Part shown: positions 53,008 to 62,520 of the stretch, piece by piece
Layout of the letters: each line of letters begins with the position of its first letter
How positions within the stretch are numbered: position 1 is the first letter of the stretch
Source: Bacillota bacterium
GTDB taxonomy: Bacteria; Bacillota; Clostridia; Lachnospirales; Lachnospiraceae
DNA length: 64,000 bases
Reading direction: 5' to 3'
Assembly: GCA_023399055.1 (NCBI GenBank)
Contig: JAEWQV010000014.1
Coordinates: 558,001 to 622,000 of the forward strand
The notes under the pieces: model-generated
Database searches by the model: none
What the model was told of the DNA's origin: nothing
What the model saw: the letters and a program-made list of their open reading frames with translations, nothing else
Position numbers and translations under genes: made by a program

Positions 53008-53255
53008 TGTATACATCGTGTCCTTGCTGTTATTCAGTTAGATTAATGTTACCTCATTATTTAATCTTGCCATTTAACTAACAACTCCTTTCGAATCGAC
53101 CATATCAATTCCTTTTAATCTGTAGAAAAAACTATTAATATAATTTTCCTACTTCTTTTTGATTCTAACTCGAATTCCAAACAATGTCAACAAAAATCCC
53201 GTGAAATTGCCCGGTAAATCCTTTGAAATATCCAATGTTTATTCTCTATCCTATC

Positions 53256-54908
53256 CTAGCGAAATAAATACATAGCTGCCTCATATGGCTGTAGATAGCC
53301 TTCCTCTTGTAAGTTATAATTACTGATAAGACACTCTTTTGTACCTTTTATATTAGGAATAGTGAAAGGTACCTGCAAGGAATGAAAATTAGCAACTACT
53401 AACAATACTGTGTTTTCAAAGGACCTTGTATAAACAAATAAATCAGGATGATCTTCCAGTAATAATTCAAAATCACCTTTACTTAAAACTTCGTGGGTTT
53501 TTCTTAGCTGAATTAAGCTTTTATAGTATTGAAAAACAGAGTTGTTATCTTCTATTTGAGCTTTCGCATTGATTGCAGTATAATTGGGATTCACTTTAAT
53601 CCAAGGTGTTCCCTGGCTAAATCCAGCTTGTTCACTATTATCCCATTGCATTGGAGTTCTTGCATTATCACGTCCCTTTGCATAGATGGACGTCATGATT
53701 TCCTCCGGTGTATAACCTGCTGTAAGTCGCTCCTCATATAAATTCAGTATTTCAATATCTCGATACTCCTCTATCTGATACCGCACGTTGGTCATTCCCA
53801 GCTCTTCCCCTTGATAAATATATGGAGTTCCCTGCATACCATGAAGTATTGTGGCTAACATTTTGGCAGATTCTTGACGGTACTCTTTATCATTACCCCA
53901 GCGTGAAACAATTCTCGGTAAATCGTGATTATTCCAGAACAAACTGTTCCAACCTACGTTATACATCTCTTTCTGCCACTTTGCTAAAATATTCTTTAGT
54001 TTTATAAAATCTAAAGGAGCTAAGTCCCATTTAGATTTACCTTCCTGCTGATCCAGTCCAATATGCTCAAACTGAAATACCATAGAGAATTCACTACCAT
54101 CAGGGTTACTATATAATTTAGCTAGCTCTGGATTAGCACCCCAGGCTTCTCCTACTGTGATTAAATCTCCCTTTGAAAAGGTCTCCTTGGATAATTCTCT
54201 AATATAATCATGTAGTTTAGGTCCATTAATCGTAATTTTCTTTGCAGGCTCCTTGGCTATCTGATCAATTACATCCAGACGAAAACCTTCCACACCTTTT
54301 TCCATCCACCAAAGTATCATATCGTAGATTTCACGGCGTACTTTTGGGTTTTCCCAATTAAGGTCTGGCTGTTTAATAGAAAATTGATGAAAATAATACT
54401 GTTTTAGCTCGGGCACCCATTCCCAGGAAGATCCTCCAAAGCATGCCAACATATCATTGGGCAGTTCTCCCTCTACGCCATCGCTCCATACATAATAATC
54501 ATGATAAGGATTATCCTTGCTTTTTTTCGCTTCCATAAACCAGAAATGTTCATCCGAGGTATGATTTAAAACCAAATCCATAATGATACTAATATCTCTT
54601 TTTTTCGCCTCAATAATAAGACTTTCCATATCCTCTAAGGTACCAAACATCGGATCTATGTCCTGGTAATCCGAAATATCATAACCATTATCATCCTGTG
54701 GAGAACGATACATCGGTGATAGCCAGATTGCATTAATACCTAGCTCTTGCAAATAATCAAGTCTGGAGACGATTCCTTTAATATCTCCAATTCCATCCGC
54801 ATTACTATCTTGAAAACTCTTTGGGTAAATTTGATATATGACCGCTTTCTTCCACCATTTGTCTGCCGCTATGCCTTCTTGACAATTACTCTTACGATTT
54901 ACTAACAT
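53256..54908 (-). CDS. GH13 alpha-glucosidase (oligo-1,6-glucosidase type)
   Basis: 550 residues, cytoplasmic. Hydrolyses alpha-1,6 (and possibly other) glucosidic bonds of short oligosaccharides. GH13 regions: MDLVLNHTSDEH (region I), GFRLDVIDQIAK (catalytic nucleophile Asp), ITVGEAWGA (acid/base Glu) and FWNNHDLPR (third Asp). WWKKAVIYQIYPKSFQDSNADG is the standard start. The Val-Ile-Asp following the nucleophile (GFRLDVI) fits alpha-1,6-acting members. Last gene of the sugar operon; overlaps the AraC gene by 7 bp. Together with the GH66 enzyme, this points to isomalto-oligosaccharides. Confidence 0.95.
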   Translation of the reverse strand: MLVNRKSNCQEGIAADKWWKKAVIYQIYPKSFQDSNADGIGDIKGIVSRLDYLQELGINAIWLSPMYRSPQDDNGYDISDYQDIDPMFGTLEDMESLIIEAKKRDISIIMDLVLNHTSDEHFWFMEAKKSKDNPYHDYYVWSDGVEGELPNDMLACFGGSSWEWVPELKQYYFHQFSIKQPDLNWENPKVRREIYDMILWWMEKGVEGFRLDVIDQIAKEPAKKITINGPKLHDYIRELSKETFSKGDLITVGEAWGANPELAKLYSNPDGSEFSMVFQFEHIGLDQQEGKSKWDLAPLDFIKLKNILAKWQKEMYNVGWNSLFWNNHDLPRIVSRWGNDKEYRQESAKMLATILHGMQGTPYIYQGEELGMTNVRYQIEEYRDIEILNLYEERLTAGYTPEEIMTSIYAKGRDNARTPMQWDNSEQAGFSQGTPWIKVNPNYTAINAKAQIEDNNSVFQYYKSLIQLRKTHEVLSKGDFELLLEDHPDLFVYTRSFENTVLLVVANFHSLQVPFTIPNIKGTKECLISNYNLQEEGYLQPYEAAMYLFR

Positions 54909-55828
54909 TCATCATTCCTCATTTCACTTTTAGAAAGTTTATAATACTGTGTTGGCGTCATGCCACAAAACTTCTTAAATATTCTGGTAAAATAATAATT
55001 ATCTTCTATCCCAGTCAAATAGGCAATCTCACTAAATTTTAGATTTGTAGTGCAAATCAATTCTTTTGCATGACTAATACGAATAGAATTTAAATAGTGA
55101 AATATGGTATTCCCAGTGCGTTCCAAAAAAATACGATTAATATAATCAAAATTAACCTCAAAACGATCCTCAATCATAACACTTGATATTTTATTCATAT
55201 AGCTACTATTCAAATAATTCAGAATCTCATCTACCTTTACCTCTGACTTTTTAACCGTTTTTCCGGTAACTACTGCGTTTTGTCCAATTACAAATCCGTG
55301 TGCCACATTAAGCAGATACCTGTGCAATTCCACAGAGGCTTGCCTTTTATAGTGCTCTTCGCGCCGATTATAGATACTAACCGCCAAATTAAGAATTCCC
55401 TTATTATCTTGATAATCGAGGATGTTTTCATGTTTTTGAAAGATTGTATAAGGATCTGTTGGATCTGCTTCATCAAGATTATAGCTAAGTAGAGAGGTTT
55501 TTCTCTTTTCTAATACATCGGTGATAGCTTGTTGCTCTTTCGCCTTTTCTATTGCAGTCAAATCAGCATGTTTAAAATGCACATAATAATAACTGCAGGG
55601 AGCCATTTTATAGCCCTGGTGATATAAGCCCGGCTCCAGAAGAAAAAAGTCCCCTTTCTTTAAATGATACCGGATATTATTCTCCTCCAGATAAATATCC
55701 CCGTCACGAATGATATAGAGAATAAATTCATTTGACGTTCTAGCAAAATGAATCCATGGCTTCACATAATTAATTTTCCCAATCATTCTTACCTTGGGTA
55801 ATAAATCCGTATTATAAGAAAATAACAT
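54902..55828 (-). CDS. AraC-family regulator of the isomaltooligosaccharide operon
   Basis: 308 residues. An N-terminal cupin-like sugar-binding domain (IYLEENNIRYHLKKGDFFLLEPGLYHQGY, about residues 50-78) is followed by two C-terminal AraC helix-turn-helix motifs (NFDYINRIFLERTGNTIFHYLNSIRISHAKELI; KFSEIAYLTGIEDNYYFTRIFKKFCGMTPTQYY). It lies inside the operon between the GH66 and GH13 genes (15 bp after the former). Likely activates the operon when an oligosaccharide is bound. Confidence 0.93.
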   Translation of the reverse strand: MLFSYNTDLLPKVRMIGKINYVKPWIHFARTSNEFILYIIRDGDIYLEENNIRYHLKKGDFFLLEPGLYHQGYKMAPCSYYYVHFKHADLTAIEKAKEQQAITDVLEKRKTSLLSYNLDEADPTDPYTIFQKHENILDYQDNKGILNLAVSIYNRREEHYKRQASVELHRYLLNVAHGFVIGQNAVVTGKTVKKSEVKVDEILNYLNSSYMNKISSVMIEDRFEVNFDYINRIFLERTGNTIFHYLNSIRISHAKELICTTNLKFSEIAYLTGIEDNYYFTRIFKKFCGMTPTQYYKLSKSEMRNDEC

Positions 55829-55843
55829 CCGGCTTCACCTTCC

Positions 55844-57541
55844 CTATTTTATTTCAATCCATATCAAATCCCAAATAATTAATGAGGATACTTCGAAAAT
55901 GATGTGCTGACCATTCTCTTTCTCCACCAAAGTATATTCGATTTTATTCGCTGCTATACTGCTATCCGGCGTTGCATAGAACACACCTTCAATCTCTGCA
56001 TCCATCAATAAATCTATCTTAATTCTATGAATTTTATCTGGTTGCTCATATTTTGGTTGATTCCAATATTCATTCACATTCGTTAAATTAATTAACTGGA
56101 GGATTGTGTATTTGCTAGTTTCTTTAATGAGAGACCAGATTTTTCCCGGTTCACCGCAAGAGGAAAACATGATCTCTGGACGCTCTGCAACCGACAATTT
56201 AATATCTTCATTAATTCCGTTTGCTGCAGTCATGGAGATATCCATCGCATTTGACTCAAACAATAGTTTAGCATAGCGAACCGTAAAATCGCAATATGCT
56301 CGTACCGTTGGAAGGAAATTTTCTTTCAGGGTTGCATAATTCACATAGTAGCTGTCACATAGAATGCCATTTGTTTCACCGTAAACCAACTGTGTTCCAC
56401 CTGAAGCTAAAATAACTGCATTGGCAAGTAGTAAGGAGGTTTGCGCAGCCAGTATATCTTCCTCATTTGTCTTATTTTTGAAAGCTTCCATATATGCTGC
56501 CAGAATTACTTGTTTGCCACCAAGGTATTTCGCCTCTCTTATCAAGGTATAAAGGTGATGATAGGTTACATGTGGAGGCCATACCTCTATGTAAACTGCA
56601 TCCTGCCCGGTACCCGCTATATACTCTACAGGCCAGTTGTTTACTGCATTAAAGATAACTCCTGCATTGGAATCCACTTCTTTTACTGATTTTTTGGCTT
56701 GCTCTATCATACCAGGGAAAGTTTCTGCCAAGGATAGGCGTACCTTCTTATCGTCCCATACGAACTTAGGAAAACCATAGGTATCCATATGAATTCCTTG
56801 AAAGCCAAGTTCCTTTACCGCACGTACATACTCCTTAATAATATGATGATACCAAGGAGTTCCTTCTGAGGTATTCATAAAAGCCAACCAATCTGCAAAA
56901 TACAATGGTTCACCATTTTTCTTAAAAACTGCCCAAGAAGGATTTTTCTCATATGCCTCTTTGCTGGCAGCATAAACTGCACCATATGCAAAGGGTCTAA
57001 TTCCATTTTCTTTACAGGCCTGCACTTTATTTTTAATGGTTTGTAAGGAAATCTTACGACCAAGGGGTTCTAAGTATTCCTCTTCCAAGGATACCAAGTT
57101 GTCATGACGGTACATCCAGTCATAGAATTGAAGTGCATTTAAATGAAGTTTCTTTGCACTTAAAATATCTGTGGTATCCTCCTTCTCCTCAGGTGAAAAG
57201 TCAGATAAAAATCCATATCGAATTTGATAATCATGTGGATTTACAATATCAAACGCTGTATGTAATACTCTGTGATTATTCTGCTCCTTCTCTACAACTG
57301 CCACATCAACCCCGTAATTACCCCTGGGCAGTTTTAAGAGTAATCGATAAAAGATTAGTTCCTTATCAAATTCAGAAGCTTCCACCTTTTTTTCAAGTAT
57401 AATCTTTTCTAGTTCTGTAACCTTAATTTCTAGCGATATAATATGATCAATAGCCTCCGCCTCCAGCAAGATAGCTACAGTTTCATTATCAAAATACTGT
57501 GCCTTTTCAGGATAACAGTCAACTTTGGTTAAGTAGTTCAT
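55844..57541 (-). CDS. GH66 dextranase-family enzyme, cytoplasmic
   Basis: 565 residues with no signal peptide or anchor. Matches the GH66 family (endo-dextranase / cycloisomaltooligosaccharide glucanotransferase): RYGFLSDFSPEE, LNALQFYDWMYRHDN, FQGIHMDTYGFPK with the likely nucleophile Asp253, and YIEVWPPH with the likely acid/base Glu319, spaced 66 residues apart as in known members. An N-terminal beta domain (to ~105) and a C-terminal beta domain (from ~445) flank the barrel. Known GH66 enzymes are mostly secreted and 600-1100 residues. The compact, leaderless form fits breakdown of imported isomalto-oligosaccharides. No carbohydrate-binding insert of the CITase type is apparent. Hydrolysis versus cyclisation cannot be decided here. 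Confidence 0.88.
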   Translation of the reverse strand: MNYLTKVDCYPEKAQYFDNETVAILLEAEAIDHIISLEIKVTELEKIILEKKVEASEFDKELIFYRLLLKLPRGNYGVDVAVVEKEQNNHRVLHTAFDIVNPHDYQIRYGFLSDFSPEEKEDTTDILSAKKLHLNALQFYDWMYRHDNLVSLEEEYLEPLGRKISLQTIKNKVQACKENGIRPFAYGAVYAASKEAYEKNPSWAVFKKNGEPLYFADWLAFMNTSEGTPWYHHIIKEYVRAVKELGFQGIHMDTYGFPKFVWDDKKVRLSLAETFPGMIEQAKKSVKEVDSNAGVIFNAVNNWPVEYIAGTGQDAVYIEVWPPHVTYHHLYTLIREAKYLGGKQVILAAYMEAFKNKTNEEDILAAQTSLLLANAVILASGGTQLVYGETNGILCDSYYVNYATLKENFLPTVRAYCDFTVRYAKLLFESNAMDISMTAANGINEDIKLSVAERPEIMFSSCGEPGKIWSLIKETSKYTILQLINLTNVNEYWNQPKYEQPDKIHRIKIDLLMDAEIEGVFYATPDSSIAANKIEYTLVEKENGQHIIFEVSSLIIWDLIWIEIK

Positions 57542-57571
57542 ATTTTAGGTAAGCCTCCATTCTTTTTAGCT

Positions 57572-58456
57572 TTATTCTTTGATCGAGCCCTCCGCTAATC
57601 CTCCAACCACCGCTTTCTTTTGAAAGAATATGAATAAGAGAATAACCGGTATCTGGGTAATAATTGATGCTGCAAAAACCCATTCCCATCGGGTGGCGTG
57701 CTGTCCATTCAGCCTTTGCAGCAACATAGGAAGTGTAATCATTGCTTCATTTGAACCTAGTAATACCTTTGCAGTAAAGTACTCCTCCCAAATTCCCTGT
57801 AGAGCAAATAAGGTCATGGTTCCAATGGCTGGCTTTGACAGAGGAAGCATTATTTTTGAAAATATAGTTTTATGAGTACCTCCATCGATAATTACAGATT
57901 CTGCAAGTGCATCCGGAAGTCCTTTAAAAAAGCCACGAAGAAAGAAGGTATACCCACAGACTCCAGTAGCAACATAAATTAGGATTAATCCTGATCTTGT
58001 TCCCACAAGACCATTAGCAAGACCTTCGATTGGCAGTTTAATGTTACTCAAGGTAATAAATTGAGGAATGATATTTAAAAATCCCGGAACCATAAGGGTA
58101 AAGAGATATAGTTTAAATAGCATTTCTCTTCCTGGAAACTTAATACGTGCAAATCCATATGCGGATAATGTTGCAATTACCACTTGAATAGCTACGGTTA
58201 ATACCGTATTAACGACGCTATTACGAAATGCTGCAGTGAAAATATTCAATTGCAGTATATATTCATAGGCATCAAAAATAATTTGTTTAGGGATAATTCT
58301 TGGTGGATAGGGTAAAGAAAAACTAAACTGCTCAAAGGAGTTGGATATCATAAATAAATATGGTAAGGAGAATACTGCCAACGCAGCTAAGAGCAATAGC
58401 CCAATTGAAAGCTGTCCAATCCACTCAGATATTTTTTTACTTTTCTGTTTTCTCAT
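57572..58456 (-). CDS. Sugar ABC transporter permease (MalG type)
   Basis: 294 residues, about six membrane helices. The ATPase contact loop (EAA motif) reads LAESVIIDGGTHKTIFSKIMLPLSKPAIGTMTLF. Carbohydrate CUT1 class. Overlaps the MalF-type gene by 4 bp. Works with the preceding permease and a binding protein to import oligosaccharide. Confidence 0.94.
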   Translation of the reverse strand: MRKQKSKKISEWIGQLSIGLLLLAALAVFSLPYLFMISNSFEQFSFSLPYPPRIIPKQIIFDAYEYILQLNIFTAAFRNSVVNTVLTVAIQVVIATLSAYGFARIKFPGREMLFKLYLFTLMVPGFLNIIPQFITLSNIKLPIEGLANGLVGTRSGLILIYVATGVCGYTFFLRGFFKGLPDALAESVIIDGGTHKTIFSKIMLPLSKPAIGTMTLFALQGIWEEYFTAKVLLGSNEAMITLPMLLQRLNGQHATRWEWVFAASIITQIPVILLFIFFQKKAVVGGLAEGSIKE

Positions 58457-59397
58457 GCCACATCCTCCTTATCAGCTCCATCTAGCTTAAATCCCTTATT
58501 TAACAAGATTGTTACGAGAAGAATTGTGATTGAGGTAATCATTCCGATAGCAGAGGCCTCTCCAAATTCAAATTGATTAAAGGCCCTGTCGTATAATAAA
58601 TATTGTAAAACAGAAGTTTTACCATTTGGATTTCCTGAAGTTAGCAACATAACCTGAATAAACACATTAAAGGATCCAATGATCATGTTAACGAGCACGT
58701 AAAAAGTGGTAGGTTTTAGCAATGGGATAACGATTTTACGGAACTTTTGCCAGGAAGAAGCCCCATCCAAAGAAGCTGCTTCATATAATTCCTTAGAAAT
58801 CCCCTGCAAAGCTGCCATATAGATTAACATTGCCCATCCAGTATTCTTCCAAATCCCCATAATCCAAATGGCAAAATTACCGGTCCATTCTCTTAAAAGC
58901 CAGGGAATATAGTTCTCAGTCAGATGTAAAACATCTACGAGAATATAGTTGATCAGACCCCGGTTACTGCTATTAAACATATATTGAAAAACCAAACCTA
59001 CAATTACCCAGGAGGTAATAACAGGCAGATAAAAGCCTACCTTAAAAAGGGTTTTGCCTTTCTTTAAATTGTTAATCAAAAAGGCAAACAACATCCCTAG
59101 AAATATAATGCAAGGTACTGTAATAATGGCATAGAGAAAGTTATTACGCAAAGCATACCAAAATTTGTTGTTTTGGTCGCTAAAAATAGCGATAAAATTA
59201 TCTAAACCCTTCCATGTGATTTCTCTATTTACAATTTGATATTCCGAAAACGATATTCGAATTGTAAAAATCATGGGGTATAAAACGAAAATACTAACTA
59301 AAATGAAGCCCGGAAGTATGAAGGGAAGGGCAGTTTTCAAATTATTTAATCCCAGCTTTGTATTGCGTTTTCTTATACTTCTATTAATTTCTGACAC
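58453..59397 (-). CDS. Sugar ABC transporter permease (MalF type)
   Basis: 314 residues, about six membrane helices. EAA loop: YEAASLDGASSWQKFRKIVIPLLKPTTFYVLV. The basic N-terminus (RSIRKRNTK) is cytoplasmic. The start is a GTG at 59397 with AAGGGG upstream. Forms the channel with the MalG-type partner. There is no ATPase gene in the operon, so a shared MsmX-type ATPase encoded elsewhere must be used. Confidence 0.94.
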   Translation of the reverse strand: MSEINRSIRKRNTKLGLNNLKTALPFILPGFILVSIFVLYPMIFTIRISFSEYQIVNREITWKGLDNFIAIFSDQNNKFWYALRNNFLYAIITVPCIIFLGMLFAFLINNLKKGKTLFKVGFYLPVITSWVIVGLVFQYMFNSSNRGLINYILVDVLHLTENYIPWLLREWTGNFAIWIMGIWKNTGWAMLIYMAALQGISKELYEAASLDGASSWQKFRKIVIPLLKPTTFYVLVNMIIGSFNVFIQVMLLTSGNPNGKTSVLQYLLYDRAFNQFEFGEASAIGMITSITILLVTILLNKGFKLDGADKEDVA

Positions 59398-59479
59398 AAT
59401 TTCACCCCTTTATAAGGATTGCCGCAATCAAATCAAACATTGCGGCAATCTGGTTGCATCTATGCAATTTACTTTTTTA

Positions 59480-60781
59480 TTATTTCGCTAATTCTGCATC
59501 AATTAGTGCTGCTGCATTCTGAAGCTCCGTTTGAACATCCGCCTTGTTAGCAAAAATGTTCATCATTGCATTGCTCCATGTTTCACCGATTGCTGTATGA
59601 TTTGGAGACGGAATTCTAGCACTGGCTGATTCTAATTGTTTCATATACACCGACCATACTGGATTTTCCGTTACTTGTGAATTTGTAACCAAATTCTTTA
59701 GTACAGGAATTTGACCCACTTCTAACATTGCAAGCTGTACTTTTTCTGAGGTCATAAACTTTGCAAAATCAAAAGCTGCTGCTTTATGTTCGGAAGCCTC
59801 AAAAATTGCTAGGTTCTCACCACCTACGACTGAGGCACTTCTACCATTATAGGAGGGTATTACCGCAGGAACGATTCCCTGTTCCAGATTTTCTTCATAG
59901 GAGCCAAAGAACCAAGGTCCCTCAAAGAACATAGCATACTCTCCTGTTCGAATTCCGTCCCAGGCATCCACTGACCCATCAACATCACGAATAGTAAAAA
60001 TCTTATTCTTTTGTAGTTCAATCAGTTTGTTAATAGCATCGACACTTGCTTGGCTATCCAGATAACCAGTTGCCTTAGTAAATCCTTCATCAGTTAATGT
60101 ACCACCAAATAACCAGAAGTAGGGATATAGATCCCAGTCGCCAACTCCCGATACATTTAATAAAGGCACTTCTGACTTCTTAGCTGCCTCCAGGAACTCC
60201 TCCATTGTAGCTGGCACTTCATTTAGGCCAATCGCTTCCATGGCTTTTAAATTAACCACAGCTGCCTTTGTGTTTGTATCTAGCGGTAGTCCATAATAGT
60301 GGTCCTGATAAAAATTAGTAGATAAAGGTCCTTCCAAAAAGCTATCCTTCACCGCACCAAAGCCTTCAAAATCATCAAGTGCTACGATTCCTCCCACCTC
60401 TGCATAAGCGGCAGTATTTACAATATCGATTCTTGCAACATCAGGTGTCTGTCCCGTTCCAAACGCAGTTACCATCATTTGATGGAATTGACCACTATCT
60501 TGGCGAACTGCTTCAATCGTTATGTTTGGATACATCTCCTGCCACATTGGTATAACGACATCTTTTAACTGTGCTTCCTCTCCGTCACCATAGGTATGCC
60601 AAAAGGTTAATGTGATTTTTTCCTCTGGGTCAACGGTATTATCAACAGATGAATCCTTATCATTATTACCCTTGTCCTTTCCATCTGACACTTCCTTCGG
60701 CTTACTACATCCGGTTATGACTACAACAAGAAATGTCAATACTAATACGATAGATAAAAGTTTTTGAATTTGCTTATTCAT
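59480..60781 (-). CDS. Sugar ABC transporter substrate-binding lipoprotein
   Basis: 433 residues from the ATG at 60781 (GGGAGG 8 nt upstream); a longer reading from 60841 runs through the promoter. Lipobox VVVITGCSKP (Cys ~25), then an Asp/Asn-rich linker. The body is a class B (MalE-like) binding fold: ITLTFWHTYGDGEEAQLKD, GQTPDVARIDIVNTAAYAE, GLPLDTNTKAAVVN, GEYAMFFEGPWFFGSY and FAKFMTSEKVQLAMLEVGQIPV. It feeds the two permeases. Most likely binds isomalto-oligosaccharide, from the enzymes in the operon. Confidence 0.94.
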   Translation of the reverse strand: MNKQIQKLLSIVLVLTFLVVVITGCSKPKEVSDGKDKGNNDKDSSVDNTVDPEEKITLTFWHTYGDGEEAQLKDVVIPMWQEMYPNITIEAVRQDSGQFHQMMVTAFGTGQTPDVARIDIVNTAAYAEVGGIVALDDFEGFGAVKDSFLEGPLSTNFYQDHYYGLPLDTNTKAAVVNLKAMEAIGLNEVPATMEEFLEAAKKSEVPLLNVSGVGDWDLYPYFWLFGGTLTDEGFTKATGYLDSQASVDAINKLIELQKNKIFTIRDVDGSVDAWDGIRTGEYAMFFEGPWFFGSYEENLEQGIVPAVIPSYNGRSASVVGGENLAIFEASEHKAAAFDFAKFMTSEKVQLAMLEVGQIPVLKNLVTNSQVTENPVWSVYMKQLESASARIPSPNHTAIGETWSNAMMNIFANKADVQTELQNAAALIDAELAK

Positions 60782-60799
60782 TTTTACTACCTCCCATGT

Positions 60800-60848
60800 G
60801 TTTATTATGTTTTTATTATATAAGATGATGCAAAATAACATAATAAAC
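60800..60848 (-). promoter_or_regulatory. Long-spaced inverted repeat in the sugar operon promoter
   Basis: GTTTATTATG (60800-60809) and CATAATAAAC (60839-60848) are perfect 10-bp mirror arms separated by 29 nt, just upstream of the binding-protein gene. Arms are about four helical turns apart centre to centre. A candidate site for the AraC- or PucR-type regulator. Confidence 0.6.
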
Positions 60849-60907
60849 GGAAACTATATTATTTGTACTTTAGCTACTTTTTGCGTCTATAGTTATTGGT
60901 GCACGAT

Positions 60908-62089
60908 TCACATTCCTTTTTTATTCATATCTCTAATGTAAAAAGCAACCTGATAGGAAAATAATTCATCTGTATTACTTAGCTCACTACCTAAAATCCG
61001 CTTAATATTCTGGATACGATAATTCACTGTATTTCGATGAGTGAAAGTTTCTTCCGCAACACGCATAAGGCTGCGGTCATTCTTTAAATAACTTCTTAGA
61101 GTGTTAACATAACTACTGCCATGGCCTCTGTCATAATCCTCCAGAACTCCTAATATTTCATTGGCATAATTAGCGAGAATATCCGTATCCTCAATAGAAA
61201 AAAGGATCTTAAAGAAACCCATTTCTTCAAAATGTATCATTTCTTTCCCTGTTCCAATTGACATCCTCATTGCAGTTCTTGCTCGTTTGTAGCTAATAGC
61301 AAGATTTTCAATATGACTTATACTTGGTCCGATACCCATATGAAAATTTTTTTCTTTTACAAAATAAGAAAAGCTTTGTTTTATTAGATTTGGTAATTCC
61401 TTGTATTGTTTATCCTTTCTTTTATTAAGAATTAGCACAAGAAAATCTTCCATTCGAATGAGACCGTAGGAGGTATTAATTTTATCATTGCCCTTCCAGA
61501 TACCAAATAAGTTTTCCAGCTTTATAATAGCCTGGTTATAATTTAATTCTTCCCCAATTGTTTTTTTAACATAGATGCAATAAACTTGGAAGTTACCTTC
61601 TATATCATATCTTTCTCCTAATTCTTGCTTGATATCTTCCAGGGAATAACGGCCAGATATGATTTCTCGAAATGTATTTCCTATATTTTTTTCTAATTGG
61701 TTTTGTCCAATAATTCGCATACAATAAGCTTGAATTAACTCGGTAATAGATATTTCCCAGGGCATTTCTAGTAAAGGGAAATTATTTGCCTCACACCATT
61801 CAATGACTTCTTCCGGTATAACTTTTAAATACATTCCTGTGTTAATAATAATACCAGCACATTCTTCCTTCGCCATTTCCTGAACTAGCTTCAACAGCCA
61901 ACCTTGCTGAACCGCTTTCATACCTGTAGTGATGGTCAATTCCTCTCCATGAAATCTGGATACAATCGTTTCATCCTCCAACATATGTACCCAACTTACT
62001 ACAGTATCCATACCAGCTTTCCCAGCAATTATTTTAAGCTGGAATTGATTTTTGGTTTCTTCATATAATTCCCAATAACGTACCGCCAT
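60908..62089 (-). CDS. PucR/CdaR-type transcriptional regulator
   Basis: 393 residues from the ATG at 62089 (GGAAGG 9 nt upstream); the GTG at 62098 is only 2 nt from that site. The N-terminal PucR domain is ~1-125 (LKIIAGKAGMDTVVSWVHMLEDE). The middle is GGDEF-like (about 160-280). The C-terminal PucR helix-turn-helix is LRSYLKNDRSLMRVAEETFTHRNTVNYRIQNIKRILG (about 338-374). Same strand, 67 bp upstream of the sugar operon promoter region, so it may control that operon or be read into it. The ligand is unknown. Confidence 0.9.
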   Translation of the reverse strand: MAVRYWELYEETKNQFQLKIIAGKAGMDTVVSWVHMLEDETIVSRFHGEELTITTGMKAVQQGWLLKLVQEMAKEECAGIIINTGMYLKVIPEEVIEWCEANNFPLLEMPWEISITELIQAYCMRIIGQNQLEKNIGNTFREIISGRYSLEDIKQELGERYDIEGNFQVYCIYVKKTIGEELNYNQAIIKLENLFGIWKGNDKINTSYGLIRMEDFLVLILNKRKDKQYKELPNLIKQSFSYFVKEKNFHMGIGPSISHIENLAISYKRARTAMRMSIGTGKEMIHFEEMGFFKILFSIEDTDILANYANEILGVLEDYDRGHGSSYVNTLRSYLKNDRSLMRVAEETFTHRNTVNYRIQNIKRILGSELSNTDELFSYQVAFYIRDMNKKGM

Positions 62090-62282
62090 AGCACACAACC
62101 TTCCGCCTACTAGAGACTTAACCTAGAATATATATTGTTATAGATTTTATTTGTATCGCTAGCACAAATATTATGTATATATTTAGATTACCAGATTATA
62201 TACAAAAAAGCAATTTACACATATAATTTAATTGTAATAAAGAACATTAGATAGATTTTATAAATAGGAAGGAGAATACTTT

Positions 62283-62444
62283 ATGTATATTGGCAGCACA
62301 AATTTATTCTTAGATACAAATAAATATGATACTATAGTTCCTTCTAGCTTGATTGCTTCTGAGAAATATGAATATTGCGAAGATTTTTATCATTCCATGA
62401 TGTCAAAACAAAAGTCAAGATTCTTTCGAAGAAAAAGCAAATAA
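62283..62444 (+). CDS. Small orphan protein, 53 residues
   Basis: ATG at 62283 with AAGGAG 8 nt upstream, stop TAA at 62444. Starts MYIGSTNLFLDTNKYDTIVP and ends in a strongly basic tail (KSRFFRRKSK). Its strong ribosome site, own terminator (62490-62511) and lack of any other gene in this interval support a real gene. Family not recognised; the small basic C-terminus might bind nucleic acid or a membrane. The stretch 62,099-62,282 shows no other gene. Confidence 0.6.
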   Translation: MYIGSTNLFLDTNKYDTIVPSSLIASEKYEYCEDFYHSMMSKQKSRFFRRKSK

Positions 62445-62489
62445 GATGTGTACTATTAACACATTATTATCATATGAAAATAACCAAAA

Positions 62490-62511
62490 AACACGCTAAG
62501 ATAAGCGTGTT
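62490..62511 (+). terminator. Terminator of the 53-residue gene
   Basis: AACACGCT (62490-62497) pairs with AGCGTGTT (62504-62511), followed by T5 in the plus direction. Confidence 0.87.
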
Positions 62512-62520
62512 TTTTTATAT

